Notes: generated by a model not told the origin, from the sequence alone. A DNA stretch of 64,000 bases from Actinomycetes bacterium (GCA_026708005.1 JAPOVR010000032.1:123121-187120), one strand, 5' to 3'. Counted from the stretch's first letter, positions 53,315-62,626 are shown. Made by a program: numbers and translations.

Positions 53315-54157
53315 TCACGTGATGCGCGGGTAGCTCAGGGCCTGGCCGCGCCACGGCGTCTCGATCGCGGCAAGCCGCCAGCCACGGGCGGAGGCGATCG
53401 CCAAGCTTCTTCGCTCGCGCCCGAAGAAGGCGATGTTGGTTGGCATGAATAGGCGTGTGCCCGTCCAGTCGTCGAGGACGACCGTCGGCTCCCCGCCCCC
53501 AGGCGGAACGCGCATGATCCGATTGGGCTGGAAGCAGGACACCAGCAGGCCGCCGTCTTCGTCAAGCGCCAGCCCATCCGGGACCGTCCGTGACAGATCG
53601 ACATAGGTTGAGAGGTCGGCTCCGACCAAAGCCAGCACACGCGGCGTGAAGCTCTCGATCACGAAGAGCACCCCGTCGCCGCGAAGCGCGAGGCCGTTGG
53701 CGAAGTGGAGCGCGGGCGTCTCGATGACGGTGCCTTCGCCGCCGCCAGACGGAACGCGAATGAGCCTCCCGTCGCACGCCTCGAGGTCAAATGTGCCCGA
53801 ATCAGAGACAAACATGGTGCCGTCAGGTCCGAAGACAGGCCAGTTCGGTGCGATCAGCCGCGTCCCGCTCGCGCTCGTGCAATAGACCTCAGATCGGCCC
53901 GATTCCGGGTCGACCCGGATCACCTCCCCGCGATCGAAGAGGCACGTGTACAGGTAGCCATCGCTGTCCAGGCACAGGCCGAGTGGGACACCGTCGACGC
54001 TGGCCACGTGGACCGACGATCCATCGCTTGGATCGATCCGGTAGTGGTCGCCGCGAGCGTCCGCGGTCCAGAGGCTTCCGTCCGGCCCGGCCGAAATACC
54101 CTCCGAGTAGGCGAGAGGCGCCAGCGTCCGCAGATCCGCCAGGTGGAGAGCCGTCAT
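53315..54157 (-). CDS. SMP-30/gluconolactonase/LRE family protein
   Basis: 280 residues from ATG 54157; another ATG six codons earlier is possible. A six-bladed beta propeller with regularly spaced blade starts: YSEGISAGPDGSLWTADARG, LGLCLDSDGYLYTC, APNWPVFGPDGTMFVSDSG, NGLALRGDGVLFVIES, DGLALDEDGGLLVSC and MPTNIAFFG. Metal ligands of lactonases are present in form: Glu in the first blade, Asn (NWPVF), Asn (FANGLAL), and Asp (PDGLALDEDG). Function would be lactone hydrolysis of a sugar acid or other small lactone. Convergent with the broken aminotransferase gene (41 bases). A separate transcription unit from the CoA-transferase gene upstream. Confidence 0.88.
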   Translation of the reverse strand: MTALHLADLRTLAPLAYSEGISAGPDGSLWTADARGDHYRIDPSDGSSVHVASVDGVPLGLCLDSDGYLYTCLFDRGEVIRVDPESGRSEVYCTSASGTRLIAPNWPVFGPDGTMFVSDSGTFDLEACDGRLIRVPSGGGEGTVIETPALHFANGLALRGDGVLFVIESFTPRVLALVGADLSTYVDLSRTVPDGLALDEDGGLLVSCFQPNRIMRVPPGGGEPTVVLDDWTGTRLFMPTNIAFFGRERRSLAIASARGWRLAAIETPWRGQALSYPRIT

Positions 54158-54262
54158 GCGAACGCGAGAGAACACACAGGCTGCGTGCCTTCGCCGCTCT
54201 GCCCGTGCCCATGAGGACCGGTCAGCTGCTGAGAGCTCAGTAGCCGAGCGTGCTCGGGTAGC

Positions 54263-56470
54263 TCACGAGAGAACGCCATCGTCCCTCAGCGCTGCAACGT
54301 CATCGGCACTCAGCTCGGCAACGCCCATCAGCACATCATCGGTTGCAGCGCCGAAGCAGGGCGCGTGGCGAAGCTCGGGCCGGACACCGTCGTAGAGCCA
54401 CGGCACCGCTGGAAGAGGTCGCCGGCCGGCGACCGGATGGTCGTCCTCGATGACGAAGCGCCGATGGTGCAGATGCTCGCTGGCTATCACCTCAGCCATA
54501 TCGAGCACAGCAGCCGCCTTCAGCCCTCGTGACTGCAGCCCGGCCATGAGCTCGTCCCGCTCCTTCCGAACCACCTCCGCCTCGATGTCCAGCCCGCCAA
54601 TGCCGGTCTCGGAGACGGCGAGAAAGCCAGCGGGCTCGGCCGTTCGGAGAAACCGCGCCGGGCCCGACGTAGCCCCATCATCGACATGAGCCTCCGGAAC
54701 TAGCCCCCCCATCGAGGTGAGCATCACATCAAGCATGCTGACCTCAACCTCGCATCCGCGACCAGTCAGCTCTCGCTCGGCAACGGCTTGCTGCACCGCG
54801 ATGGCGAGGTATGCGCCCGTGAGCACATCGGGGTACATGGTCGTGACAAGTCGCGGACGGCCTTCCTCGTCCTTCGTCACGCTCGCCAGTCCACTCATGA
54901 GGATGATGCCGCTATGAAGCGCGACGTAACCGCCCCAGCCACCCTGACGGCCAAAGGCGCTGATCGAGGCGAGGATGATGTCCTCACGCTCCTGCACGAG
55001 CTCCGCATACGTGAGTCCGAGACGTTCGGCCGCACGGCGCGAGAAGTTCTCGAGCACGACGTCCGAGGATGCCACAAGCTTCCGAAGAACGGCGCGGCCG
55101 TCGGCGGTTGTGAGGTCGAGCAGCACGCTCTCCTTTCCCCTGCTCGTGTGGTTGAAGAACATGCTTCCGTCGTGCTTCGGCTCTCCGGCGAAGGGAGCGA
55201 ACCGCCGCGACGGGACATGCTTGCCGCTCTCAACGAGAATGACCTCTGCCCCGAGCGCAGCGAGCGACTGGCCCGCGAACGGGCCGGCGAGATACTGGGA
55301 GAGGTCGAGGACCCGCAGACCGGACAGCGGTGAAACGGAGCACGGGGAGGGTTCATCGCGGCACGCACGCCTCTTCAGCATGGTGACCGGGTCGGTTGGC
55401 CTCGTCCTGCGAGCCCCGTTGACAACGACAGCGTCCGCGGGGAACCGACGCCCTCCGATCGCACGAACCGAGCCGATCTCCTGAACGTGATCGGTCTCGA
55501 GCACGTCGCGCAGCTCGAAGTAGGGGCCGCACGGCAGTCCGCGTGACTGAGCGGCCTCAAGGATGTCCAGGCCGCTTTGGCTCTCTGACCACGTTCGCAG
55601 GTCCTCGTGCAGGGCTTGCCAGTTCTCGACACGGCGCTCGGCGTCACGGTAGGCGGGGCTGGACGCCCACTCCGGATTCCCCATGAGATCGAGCAGGATC
55701 TCCCACTGTCGATCGCTAAACGCAACAAGGATGACGATTCCATCGCGGCAGGGCAGTATGCAGTTCGGCTCTAGCCCTCCGGGTCTCGGCCGGCGGCCCT
55801 GGACGAAGCCTCCATAGGCCATCAGGCCCCACTCCCACACCATCATCGCAACGGTGGCCTCCAGTGACGAGACCTCCACGTGACGAGGGCCGATCCCGTG
55901 GCGAAGCCGCGCCAGCAAGGCACCGAAGATCGCGCCGCTGGCGGTGATACCGCCGGCAATCTCCGTCAGCGGCGCGCGGCTCTGGACCGGCGGCTCGTCG
56001 TCATGCTCTCGGCGGTCGGGAAAACCCGGCGTCGCATCGGCGAGGCCTGACAGAGCTGAGACCACAACATCGTCCGCGGCGTACGACACGTACGGGCCCG
56101 ACTGCCCGAACGGGGTGACGCAGGCGCTCACGAGCTCATCGTGGCGCTCGAGCACTGCGTGACAGTCGAGGTTCCACGGCGAGACATCCGCATGTAACGA
56201 CGTCGTCACGTAGAGCTGGGAGGCAGCCAAGAGCTCCTCAAGCTGTTGGCGTCCCGCGCCGGTGGCGGGATCGGCCTGGCAAACGTCCTTTCCCTCGTCG
56301 AGAAACTCACACCAGCCTTGGCTTGGCCTCTCAGAGGCGTCTGCTCCGGCCGGAAGCTCCACCTTAACGACCCTGGCGCCCGCATCGGCAAGCACCCTCC
56401 CACAGAACATCCCGGCGATCGCCGTGCTGGCATCGAGGACCTGGACGCCGCGAAGCGGCCAGAGACTCAT
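54263..56470 (-). CDS. Fused double CoA-transferase (CaiB/BaiF family III)
   Basis: 735 residues from ATG 56470; the open frame upstream of this is noise. Two family III CoA-transferase domains lie head to tail, residues about 1-375 and 382-735. Both begin with the family opening (LRGVQVLDASTAIAGMFCGR; LSGLRVLDLSQYLAGPFAGQ). The catalytic Asp that forms the acyl anhydride is present in the second half (VEVSMLDVML, Asp581). The first half has Glu204 (VEVSSLEATV) at that position. Family III enzymes work as interlocked dimers, so this chain probably forms a pseudo-dimer with one active centre. It activates a carboxylic acid as CoA thioester. Confidence 0.9.
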   Translation of the reverse strand: MSLWPLRGVQVLDASTAIAGMFCGRVLADAGARVVKVELPAGADASERPSQGWCEFLDEGKDVCQADPATGAGRQQLEELLAASQLYVTTSLHADVSPWNLDCHAVLERHDELVSACVTPFGQSGPYVSYAADDVVVSALSGLADATPGFPDRREHDDEPPVQSRAPLTEIAGGITASGAIFGALLARLRHGIGPRHVEVSSLEATVAMMVWEWGLMAYGGFVQGRRPRPGGLEPNCILPCRDGIVILVAFSDRQWEILLDLMGNPEWASSPAYRDAERRVENWQALHEDLRTWSESQSGLDILEAAQSRGLPCGPYFELRDVLETDHVQEIGSVRAIGGRRFPADAVVVNGARRTRPTDPVTMLKRRACRDEPSPCSVSPLSGLRVLDLSQYLAGPFAGQSLAALGAEVILVESGKHVPSRRFAPFAGEPKHDGSMFFNHTSRGKESVLLDLTTADGRAVLRKLVASSDVVLENFSRRAAERLGLTYAELVQEREDIILASISAFGRQGGWGGYVALHSGIILMSGLASVTKDEEGRPRLVTTMYPDVLTGAYLAIAVQQAVAERELTGRGCEVEVSMLDVMLTSMGGLVPEAHVDDGATSGPARFLRTAEPAGFLAVSETGIGGLDIEAEVVRKERDELMAGLQSRGLKAAAVLDMAEVIASEHLHHRRFVIEDDHPVAGRRPLPAVPWLYDGVRPELRHAPCFGAATDDVLMGVAELSADDVAALRDDGVLS

Positions 56471-56635
56471 AGCGCAGCCCCACGGGCACTCGTCGGTCTG
56501 CGAACGGCTTCCGCGATCGTGATCAAGGTATCGGGGATCTTGGTCGACGCGAGCCGCCCCGTCAAGACAGGCATGGCCGGTCAGAGATCGACGCTGCAAC
56601 GGCGTCTTTGAGGCAGACCCGAGGCGCCGCAATCC

Positions 56636-56664
56636 TTGCTGGGCCCCCACCCATGCTGTATATA
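56636..56664 (+). promoter_or_regulatory. Candidate promoter TTGCTG-N17-TATATA
   Basis: TTGCTG at 56636-56641 and TATATA at 56659-56664 are 17 bases apart, close to consensus and exceptional in this GC-rich sequence. Expected start point is 56670-56672, about one base before an ATG at 56673. The ABC operon at 57054 on the same strand is the likely target; the 583-base gap before it is otherwise without a clear gene. Confidence 0.55.
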
Positions 56665-56672
56665 CGCTCCCT

Positions 56673-56864
56673 ATGAACGCGCTCCCTCTGAATGGCGCGC
56701 GGCATGGACTGGCAGGGACCCGGCGCATCCTGTTCCAGACGTGCCATTCCATCGACTCCGAGCCCGACGGCCTGATCAGCGCGGATGCGCGGCTGGTTGC
56801 AGGTCATCCGGCGCTGTCCACAGCTCAGATAGGTAGAGCACGAACCCTCGTCCACCGGTCTTGA
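56673..56864 (+). CDS. Possible leaderless 63-residue ORF under the TATATA promoter
   Basis: The ATG sits where the promoter at 56636-56664 would place the first transcribed base, the arrangement of leaderless messages common in actinobacteria. It encodes MNALPLNGARHGLAGTRRIL and 43 more residues, without recognisable family or hydrophobic segments. It could be a small protein, a leader peptide for the ABC operon 190 bases downstream, or chance. No ribosome binding site, as expected for leaderless translation. Confidence 0.35.
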   Translation: MNALPLNGARHGLAGTRRILFQTCHSIDSEPDGLISADARLVAGHPALSTAQIGRARTLVHRS

Positions 56865-57053
56865 TTCAAAGCTCCGAGATGCATGTGGGCGAACAGGCTG
56901 CGGATCTCGCTCCTGCGCCTTCCGAGCAGAGGCGGCAGCGCCTCGGACCAGCCACAGTCACAGGACGCCCGCCCACGACAGCTGCCGACTCGTGAGAGCC
57001 CCACCCACTCCGCCTAGCGCGCGGCCTCCGACACGCCGGCGCGACGTCCGCAC

Positions 57054-58064
57054 GTGAAGACGCTCATCCTCAAGCGCCTCTGCTTCGTCCTCCCGCAGCT
57101 TGTCCTCGTGGCGGCCGTGGTCTTCGTCCTTCTTCGCATCCTTCCCGTCGATCCCGTGGATCGCATCGCGGGTCAGTTCGCCACCCCGGAGCTCCGGGCA
57201 CAGGTCGAAGAGGAGCTCGGGCTTGACCGGTCGCTTGGGACGCAGCTTGGCTCGTATCTGGCAGGGATCTTCCAGGGCGACTTTGGCACGTCGTGGTTGA
57301 CGTCCGACCCCGTCCGAGAGGAGATGGTCGAGCGGTTTCCACTGACCCTCCAACTGATCACACTGGCATTCTTCGTGGCGCTCGCTATCGCCATTCCTCT
57401 CGGTCGAGCATCGGCTGCCCGGGAAGGGAGCCGCGTCGACAAGGCGGCGCAGAGCTACTCGCTGTTTGCCGGGGCACAGCCTGACTTCTGGTGGGGCCTC
57501 ATGTTCCTCTTCCTGTTCTTCTTCAAGGCCGGGATCTTGCCCGCCCCCCTCGGGGTTCTCACTCCAGGTAGGCAGGCGCCCGATGAGATAACCCACTTCA
57601 TCCTGCTCGATGCGTTGATCAGGGGGCAACTGGGCGTCTTCGTGGACGCACTGCGCCATCTCGCCCTCCCGGTGATCACGCTCGCGTTCGTGCTGACGGG
57701 TCCGTTCACGAAGATGACCCGCCAGAGCGTGCTGTCGGTCTCCAAGTCCGAGTACATGCTCTACGCCGACGCAACGGGTCTCTCCGAGCGCGCCATGAAG
57801 CGCTCCTTGCTACGCAACGGCCTCGCGCCGGTCCTCACCCTCGCGGCAATCTTCTTCGGCTTCCTGCTGGGCGGTGCCGCATTGATCGAGACCGTCTTCA
57901 CCCTGAACGGCCTCGGGCTCTACGCGGTGCAGCGCATGCTCGTCGTTGACTTTCCCGCCGTCCAAGGCGTCGTCGTGTGGATGACCGCATTCGCGCTGCT
58001 CATGTACCTCATCATGGACCTCCTCTACGCAGCCCTCGATCCGCGGGTTCGGTACAGTGAGTAG
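57054..58064 (+). CDS. ABC transporter permease, DppB/OppB type
   Basis: 336 residues from GTG 57054. Start VKTLILKRLCFVLPQLVLVA (first membrane segment), family text IFQGDFGTSWLTSDPV near residue 78, coupling loop YADATGLSERAMKRSLLRN, and end DLLYAALDPRVRYSE. First gene of a four-gene importer set (57054-61034). No binding-protein gene is adjacent: upstream lies only a stretch without clear genes, and downstream is an aminotransferase on the opposite strand. The set must use a binding protein encoded elsewhere, or its own has been lost. Confidence 0.93.
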   Translation: MKTLILKRLCFVLPQLVLVAAVVFVLLRILPVDPVDRIAGQFATPELRAQVEEELGLDRSLGTQLGSYLAGIFQGDFGTSWLTSDPVREEMVERFPLTLQLITLAFFVALAIAIPLGRASAAREGSRVDKAAQSYSLFAGAQPDFWWGLMFLFLFFFKAGILPAPLGVLTPGRQAPDEITHFILLDALIRGQLGVFVDALRHLALPVITLAFVLTGPFTKMTRQSVLSVSKSEYMLYADATGLSERAMKRSLLRNGLAPVLTLAAIFFGFLLGGAALIETVFTLNGLGLYAVQRMLVVDFPAVQGVVVWMTAFALLMYLIMDLLYAALDPRVRYSE

Positions 58065-58118
58065 CCCGCGCTTTCGCCCTGAGCAACGGCCTTTTGACTG
58101 CGAGAGGGCCGGCCGCTG

Positions 58119-59015
58119 ATGTCCCACCTCGAGGCCGAGCGCGAGGTCGAGGCCTTCCCGCGAGCTGCGGTCGGCAGACACATCCGGCGCCGCGATCACT
58201 TCGTGCTGCTCCTCAAGCAGAGCTGGCTTGCACGCATCGGCGTCTCCATCGTCACGATCGCGCTCTTCCTGACGGTCTTCGGGCCGTATATCGCTCCGTA
58301 CGATCTCATTGCGGCCACGCCAGACATCTACGAGTCACCGAGTACAACACACTTCTTCGGAACGGACGGCAGCGGCTTCGACATCTTCTCGCGCGTGATC
58401 GCCGCACCGCGCTACGACGTCACAATCGCGCTCGTCGCCACGATCTTGTCGCTCGTGCTGGGCTCCATGCTCGGCCTGATCGGAGCGTTCTTCCGAGGCT
58501 GGACCGGCGAGCTTCTGATGCGTGGCTCAGACAGCGTCCAAGCGTTTCCGCTGTTCGTGCTCGCGATCATCTTCGTGATCGGGGCAGGGCGAAGCCTCAT
58601 CAACATCGTCATCATCATCGCCCTGCTGAGCGTCCCGATCTTCCTACGCCTGATCCGCAGCGAGGTCCTGTCGCTCCGGGAACGCGCCTTCGTCGAGTCG
58701 GCCACGGCGAACGGCTCGTCGCGCATGCGAATCGCGTTCCGCCACGTCCTGCCGAACGCGATGGTCCCGGGCTTTGCCCAGGCCAGCATCACGATGGGCT
58801 ATGCGATCATCATCGCGGCTGGCCTGTCGTTCCTCGGCGCAGGCGTCCAGCCGCCGACGCCCGAATGGGGCTCGATGATCGCCGGAGGAGCTAACGACAT
58901 CATCAACGGGCGTTGGTGGATCTCGATCTTCCCAGGCGCCGCGATGGCCTTGACGGTGTTCGGATTCGCCATCGTCGGCGAGATGATCCAAACCGTTCTC
59001 CTGAGGCGCACGTGA
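58119..59015 (+). CDS. ABC transporter permease, DppC/OppC type
   Basis: 298 residues from ATG 58119. An N-terminal cytoplasmic lead of about 35 residues (HLEAEREVEAFPRAAVG) is followed by the first helix. Landmarks are GTDGSGFDIFSRVIAAP, a slightly unusual version of the GTD-x-x-GRD motif because Arg is replaced by Phe, then the coupling loop SATANGSSRMRIAFRHVLPN and GAGVQPPTPEWGSM. The stop overlaps the ATG of the next gene by one base. Confidence 0.93.
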   Translation: MSHLEAEREVEAFPRAAVGRHIRRRDHFVLLLKQSWLARIGVSIVTIALFLTVFGPYIAPYDLIAATPDIYESPSTTHFFGTDGSGFDIFSRVIAAPRYDVTIALVATILSLVLGSMLGLIGAFFRGWTGELLMRGSDSVQAFPLFVLAIIFVIGAGRSLINIVIIIALLSVPIFLRLIRSEVLSLRERAFVESATANGSSRMRIAFRHVLPNAMVPGFAQASITMGYAIIIAAGLSFLGAGVQPPTPEWGSMIAGGANDIINGRWWISIFPGAAMALTVFGFAIVGEMIQTVLLRRT

Positions 59016-60007
59016 TGCTGCTCGAGGTCAAGGATCTCAGCATCGAGTACGGAAGCGTGGGAGCACCGAATCACGGCGTCTGTGCTGTTTCGTTCTCGAT
59101 CAGCGAGGGAGAGATCGTCGGGATCGTCGGCGAGAGCGGTAGCGGCAAGTCGAGCGCCATGCTCGCTGTGCTCGGCCTGACTCGCGAGGGCGGCCGCATC
59201 GTCAACGGCAGCGTGAGATTCGAAGGCCAAGAACTCCTCGGCCTGACGCGGGAGGAGTGGCGCGCGTTCCGCGGCTCAAGCATCGGGCTCGTGACCCAGA
59301 GCCCGCGCGCGGCCCTCAACCCGGTCCGCAGGGTCGGCGAGCAGATCGCCGAGGTCTACCGCTCACACCGCAAGGCAACCAAGGCCCAGGCGCGCGAGCG
59401 CGCACTGGAGCTCTTGCGCCTTGTCGGCATCAACGACCCAGAGCGACGCCATGACGCCTATCCACACGAGCTCTCGGGCGGAATGGCGCAGCGTATTTTG
59501 ATCGCGATCGCCCTATCCTGCACACCCAAGCTCCTGATCGCCGATGAGCCGACGAGCGGCTTGGACGCCACCGTCCAGGCCCAGGTCCTCGACGACCTTC
59601 GCCGAGTCACGAGGGAGGTTGGCTCTAGCCTCGCCCTCGTTACCCACGATCTCGGCATCGTCGCGAACTACTGCGACCGTGTCTACGTGATGGAGTCGGG
59701 GGAGATCGTCGAGGAATCTGACGTCGAGTCGTTCTTCGCCAGGCCGGCGCATCCCGCCAGCCTTGCGCTCCTGTCCAAGCAGCAGGACTCCCAGGACGAG
59801 GCGCTCCGCCTGCGCGGGGCGCCGCTCGACCGAATCGTCCTGCCGAGCGGCTGCTTTCTCCATCCCCGCTGCCCGTTCGCCGATCAGGCAAGCGGCTGCA
59901 TGACCGAGCATCCTCCCCTCTACGACATCGGTGCAGGACACCGCAGTCGGTGCCACCGCCATCAGACGGTGAGGGACGCTCTTCCGAGTCGATATGCAAG
60001 CGCCTAG
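59015..60007 (+). CDS. Oligopeptide-type ABC transporter ATP-binding protein (DppD-like)
   Basis: About 330 residues from ATG 59015; a GTG directly precedes it. GAGG lies about ten bases upstream. Walker A GESGSGKSS, signature SGGMAQRILIAIAL, Walker B LIADEPTSGLD and switch His in VTHDLG are all canonical. The C-terminal cysteine cluster is CFLHPRCPFADQASGC. It overlaps the following ATPase gene by 14 bases. Confidence 0.93.
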   Translation: MLLEVKDLSIEYGSVGAPNHGVCAVSFSISEGEIVGIVGESGSGKSSAMLAVLGLTREGGRIVNGSVRFEGQELLGLTREEWRAFRGSSIGLVTQSPRAALNPVRRVGEQIAEVYRSHRKATKAQARERALELLRLVGINDPERRHDAYPHELSGGMAQRILIAIALSCTPKLLIADEPTSGLDATVQAQVLDDLRRVTREVGSSLALVTHDLGIVANYCDRVYVMESGEIVEESDVESFFARPAHPASLALLSKQQDSQDEALRLRGAPLDRIVLPSGCFLHPRCPFADQASGCMTEHPPLYDIGAGHRSRCHRHQTVRDALPSRYASA

Positions 60008-61034
60008 CAAGCCCATCCTCGAGGTTCGCAACCTCGTGAAGCACTTCCCGCTCCGCGGGACATCTCACGTCGTGCACGCCTGTGAGGGTGTCTCTCTCAA
60101 CGTCCTACCTGGTGAGACGCTCGGCATCGTCGGCGAGAGCGGCAGCGGCAAGACAACGCTCGGGCGTTGCATCCTTCGCCTGATCGAGCCCACAAGCGGC
60201 GAGATCATCTTCGAGGACGTCGATATCACGAAGCTCGGTCGCCGCCAGCTTCGCAGATTGCGCTCCGACATCCAGATCGTCTTCCAGGAACCCCTCGACT
60301 CCTTCAATCCACAGCTCAACATCGGCTACCAGATCGCCGAGCCGCTGCTCGTCCATAGGTACTGCAACAAAGCCGAAGCCAAGCGGCGCGTCGGGGAGCT
60401 GCTCGGGCTCGTCGGTCTTCCCGAGGACTTCGAGAATGCCTATCCGTCAGGCGTGTCAGGAGGCGAGCTGCAACGGTGCTCGATCGCCCGGGCGATCGCG
60501 ACGAACCCGAAGCTGATCGTGCTGGATGAGCCAACCTCGGCGCTGCCGCCGGGCACCGAGGACGAGGTGATTGCGGTTCTCCGAGACCTCCAGGAAAAGC
60601 TCGGACTGAGCTACGTCTTCATCTCCCATGACCTGCTGCTCGTCCGCTCGCTCTGCCGCCGAATCGCGGTCATGTACCTCGGCCAGATCGTGGAGCTGGG
60701 GGAGCGGGACACGATCTTCGGGAACCCCCGACACCCCTACACACGCGCGCTGATGGCCTCCGTCCTCTTTCCCGACCCCACGCAGCGGCGCCAAGCCGGC
60801 CAGAGGGGCGAGCAGCTCGAGGGGGAGATCCCCAGCCCGATCGACCTACCGGACGCCTGCTACCTGGCCGGCCGGTGTCCGCACGTCAGAGATCGGTGCC
60901 GCGAGGAGCTCCAGGAGCTGACAGAGGTCGAGCCTGGTCATTGGGTTCGCTGCTGGCGAAGCGCCGAGGGCGAGCTCACCTACCACGGACCGGACAGCCT
61001 GCCGATGGAGCGTGACCAGGGAGGTCCGAGCTAG
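59994..61034 (+). CDS. Oligopeptide-type ABC transporter ATP-binding protein (DppF-like) with altered D-loop
   Basis: 346 residues from ATG 59994. Walker A GESGSGKT is at residues 47-54, the Q-loop VFQEPLDSFNPQ near residue 97, and the signature SGGELQRCSIARA near 155. Walker B is LIVLDEPTS. The D-loop that follows is normally SALD-x-S; here it is SALPPGTEDEV, with Pro185 in place of the conserved Asp. The D-loop joins the two ATP sites, so this site may hydrolyse poorly while the DppD-like partner (normal SGLD) stays active. The C-terminal cysteine cluster is CYLAGRCPHVRDRC. The last four bases overlap the converging aminotransferase gene. Confidence 0.92.
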   Translation: MQAPSKPILEVRNLVKHFPLRGTSHVVHACEGVSLNVLPGETLGIVGESGSGKTTLGRCILRLIEPTSGEIIFEDVDITKLGRRQLRRLRSDIQIVFQEPLDSFNPQLNIGYQIAEPLLVHRYCNKAEAKRRVGELLGLVGLPEDFENAYPSGVSGGELQRCSIARAIATNPKLIVLDEPTSALPPGTEDEVIAVLRDLQEKLGLSYVFISHDLLLVRSLCRRIAVMYLGQIVELGERDTIFGNPRHPYTRALMASVLFPDPTQRRQAGQRGEQLEGEIPSPIDLPDACYLAGRCPHVRDRCREELQELTEVEPGHWVRCWRSAEGELTYHGPDSLPMERDQGGPS

Positions 61035-62480
61035 CCCCCGAACTCCTCGCCGATCACCGTCAGCGCCTCACCGAACGCCGCGAGGGCGGTGTCGATCTCC
61101 TCTTCGGTCACGGTGAACGGCGGAGCCACCTTGATCGTGTTAGGCACGAAGCCACCCAGATGGACGCCGCGCTTCGCGCACTCGCGGGCAACGATGGTGT
61201 TCGGGTGGCGAGAGAGGTCGCCGAGCAGCAACGCCGAGCGGTCCTCCGGGACGATCGGCTCGCCTGCCCTGTTGACGAGATCCACCGCGTAGCACGGTCC
61301 CCGGCCGTGTAGATGTCCCACCGAGGGGTGACGGTCGGCGAGCGAGCGCAGCCCGGCAACGAGATGCCGACCGAGCTGACGAACCCGACCGATCGTGTCC
61401 TCGTCGATCATCGCCTCCAGAAAGCCAACGGTCGAGGCGCAGACGAGCGGGTGGCCCTCCATCGTGCTGCCTGTCCACCAGCGGGCACGATCGAAGTACT
61501 CGGCAATCTCGTGGCTCGCCACAACGCCACCGACCGGGAGCGCGCAGCTGTTGATGCCCTTCCCCACGGTCATCAGATCCGGCTCGATACCGGGAAAGCA
61601 CTGGTAGCCGAACCACTCTCCCAGCCGCCCGAACCCGGTGAGCACCTCGTCGTCGATCCAGAGGAAGCCGTACTTCTTGCTCAGTTCCCGCAGCTCAACG
61701 TGATAGCGATCGTGCGGCATGAGGCTGCCCGCGCCGAACATCGGCTCGGTGATCACTGCGGCGATGTTCTCAGGGCCAGCCGAGCGAATGATCTCCTCGG
61801 TGGCGACGATGGACGGCAGAGGCCCGCTTCCAGCCCAGCCCTGGAACTCGGGCACGGGAATGGTGATGAACGACGGATCTGAGCTCGTGCTCGGAGTCGC
61901 CGCGATCGTGCCAAACGCCTGCCGGGCGCCAGCGGTTGCCTCCGGGGGGCTCACGCCCCCCTGGTAGCAGCGGAGGCTGGTCGAGCCGGTCGTCTAGCCG
62001 TGAAAGGAGTGGTCCTGGGTGAGAACGAGCGGACGGCCGGTGAAGAGGCGGGCCATTGCAAGCCCGCTCTCCACCGCCTCGCTCCCGGAGGACAGGATGC
62101 GCAGTCGCCTGGCCCAGCCCCTCTCGCCGCCGAGGATGTTCTCGATGACAAGCTTCACGGCGCAGGCTCGGTACTCCGTGCCAAACGCCGAGGCCACGTG
62201 GCCAACGCGGTCCATGGCTCGGGCGATCTCGGCATGGATGCGCGGGTGACGGTGCCCCATGCTGTTCGGAGATCGATTGGCTCATGAAGTCGATCAGCCT
62301 CGTGCCGTCCGCGAGATAGAGGTGGCTCCCCTCGTCACGAGCGACCCTGGTAAACGCATACTCGGACTGCGCCTGAATCGCGTGGAGGTAGTAGGCGCGG
62401 TCCCCGTGCTCGAGCTCAGCCCAGTCGAGAGACGGCGGCGCCTGACTCAGCCCGGTCTTGGCCGCTTCAACCTCAGTCAT
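61031..62480 (-). pseudogene. Class III aminotransferase, in-frame TAG and one frameshift
   Basis: ATG 62480 with GGGGAG upstream starts MTEVEAAKTGLSQAPPSLDW. The frame changes near 62270, between RLIDFMSQSI and NSMGHRHPRIHAEIARAM. It then reads through LSSGSEAVESGLAMARLFTG to TTQDHS-like text ending HSFHG, where TAG occurs at 61994-61996. The same frame continues TTGSTSLRCYQGGVSPPE and on to a normal C-terminus (IDDEVLTGFGRLGEW with Asp; VGKGINSCALPVGG with Lys). Corrected length is about 480 residues. Closest in kind to glutamate-1-semialdehyde/omega-aminotransferases. Four bases overlap the convergent ATPase gene. Confidence 0.85.
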
Positions 62481-62626
62481 CGCGCGCTCCCCCGCCACGA
62501 ACGGTCGGCCCGAGCGGTCCGCTCGGCGCGCCCTCGCGGAAGGCCGCAGCCCACCACCCGTCTAGAGGGCCAGCTTGGTGCGCACCACTGCGGGGGGCGG
62601 CTCAGCCTGCGAGAGCGACCCGAGAC

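Noticed and set aside
28447..61996. Amber recoding (pyrrolysine or suppressor) to explain the two in-frame TAG codons
   Set aside because: Several normal genes in the window end in TAG, no suppressor tRNA or pyrrolysine genes are seen, and the affected families do not use such residues.
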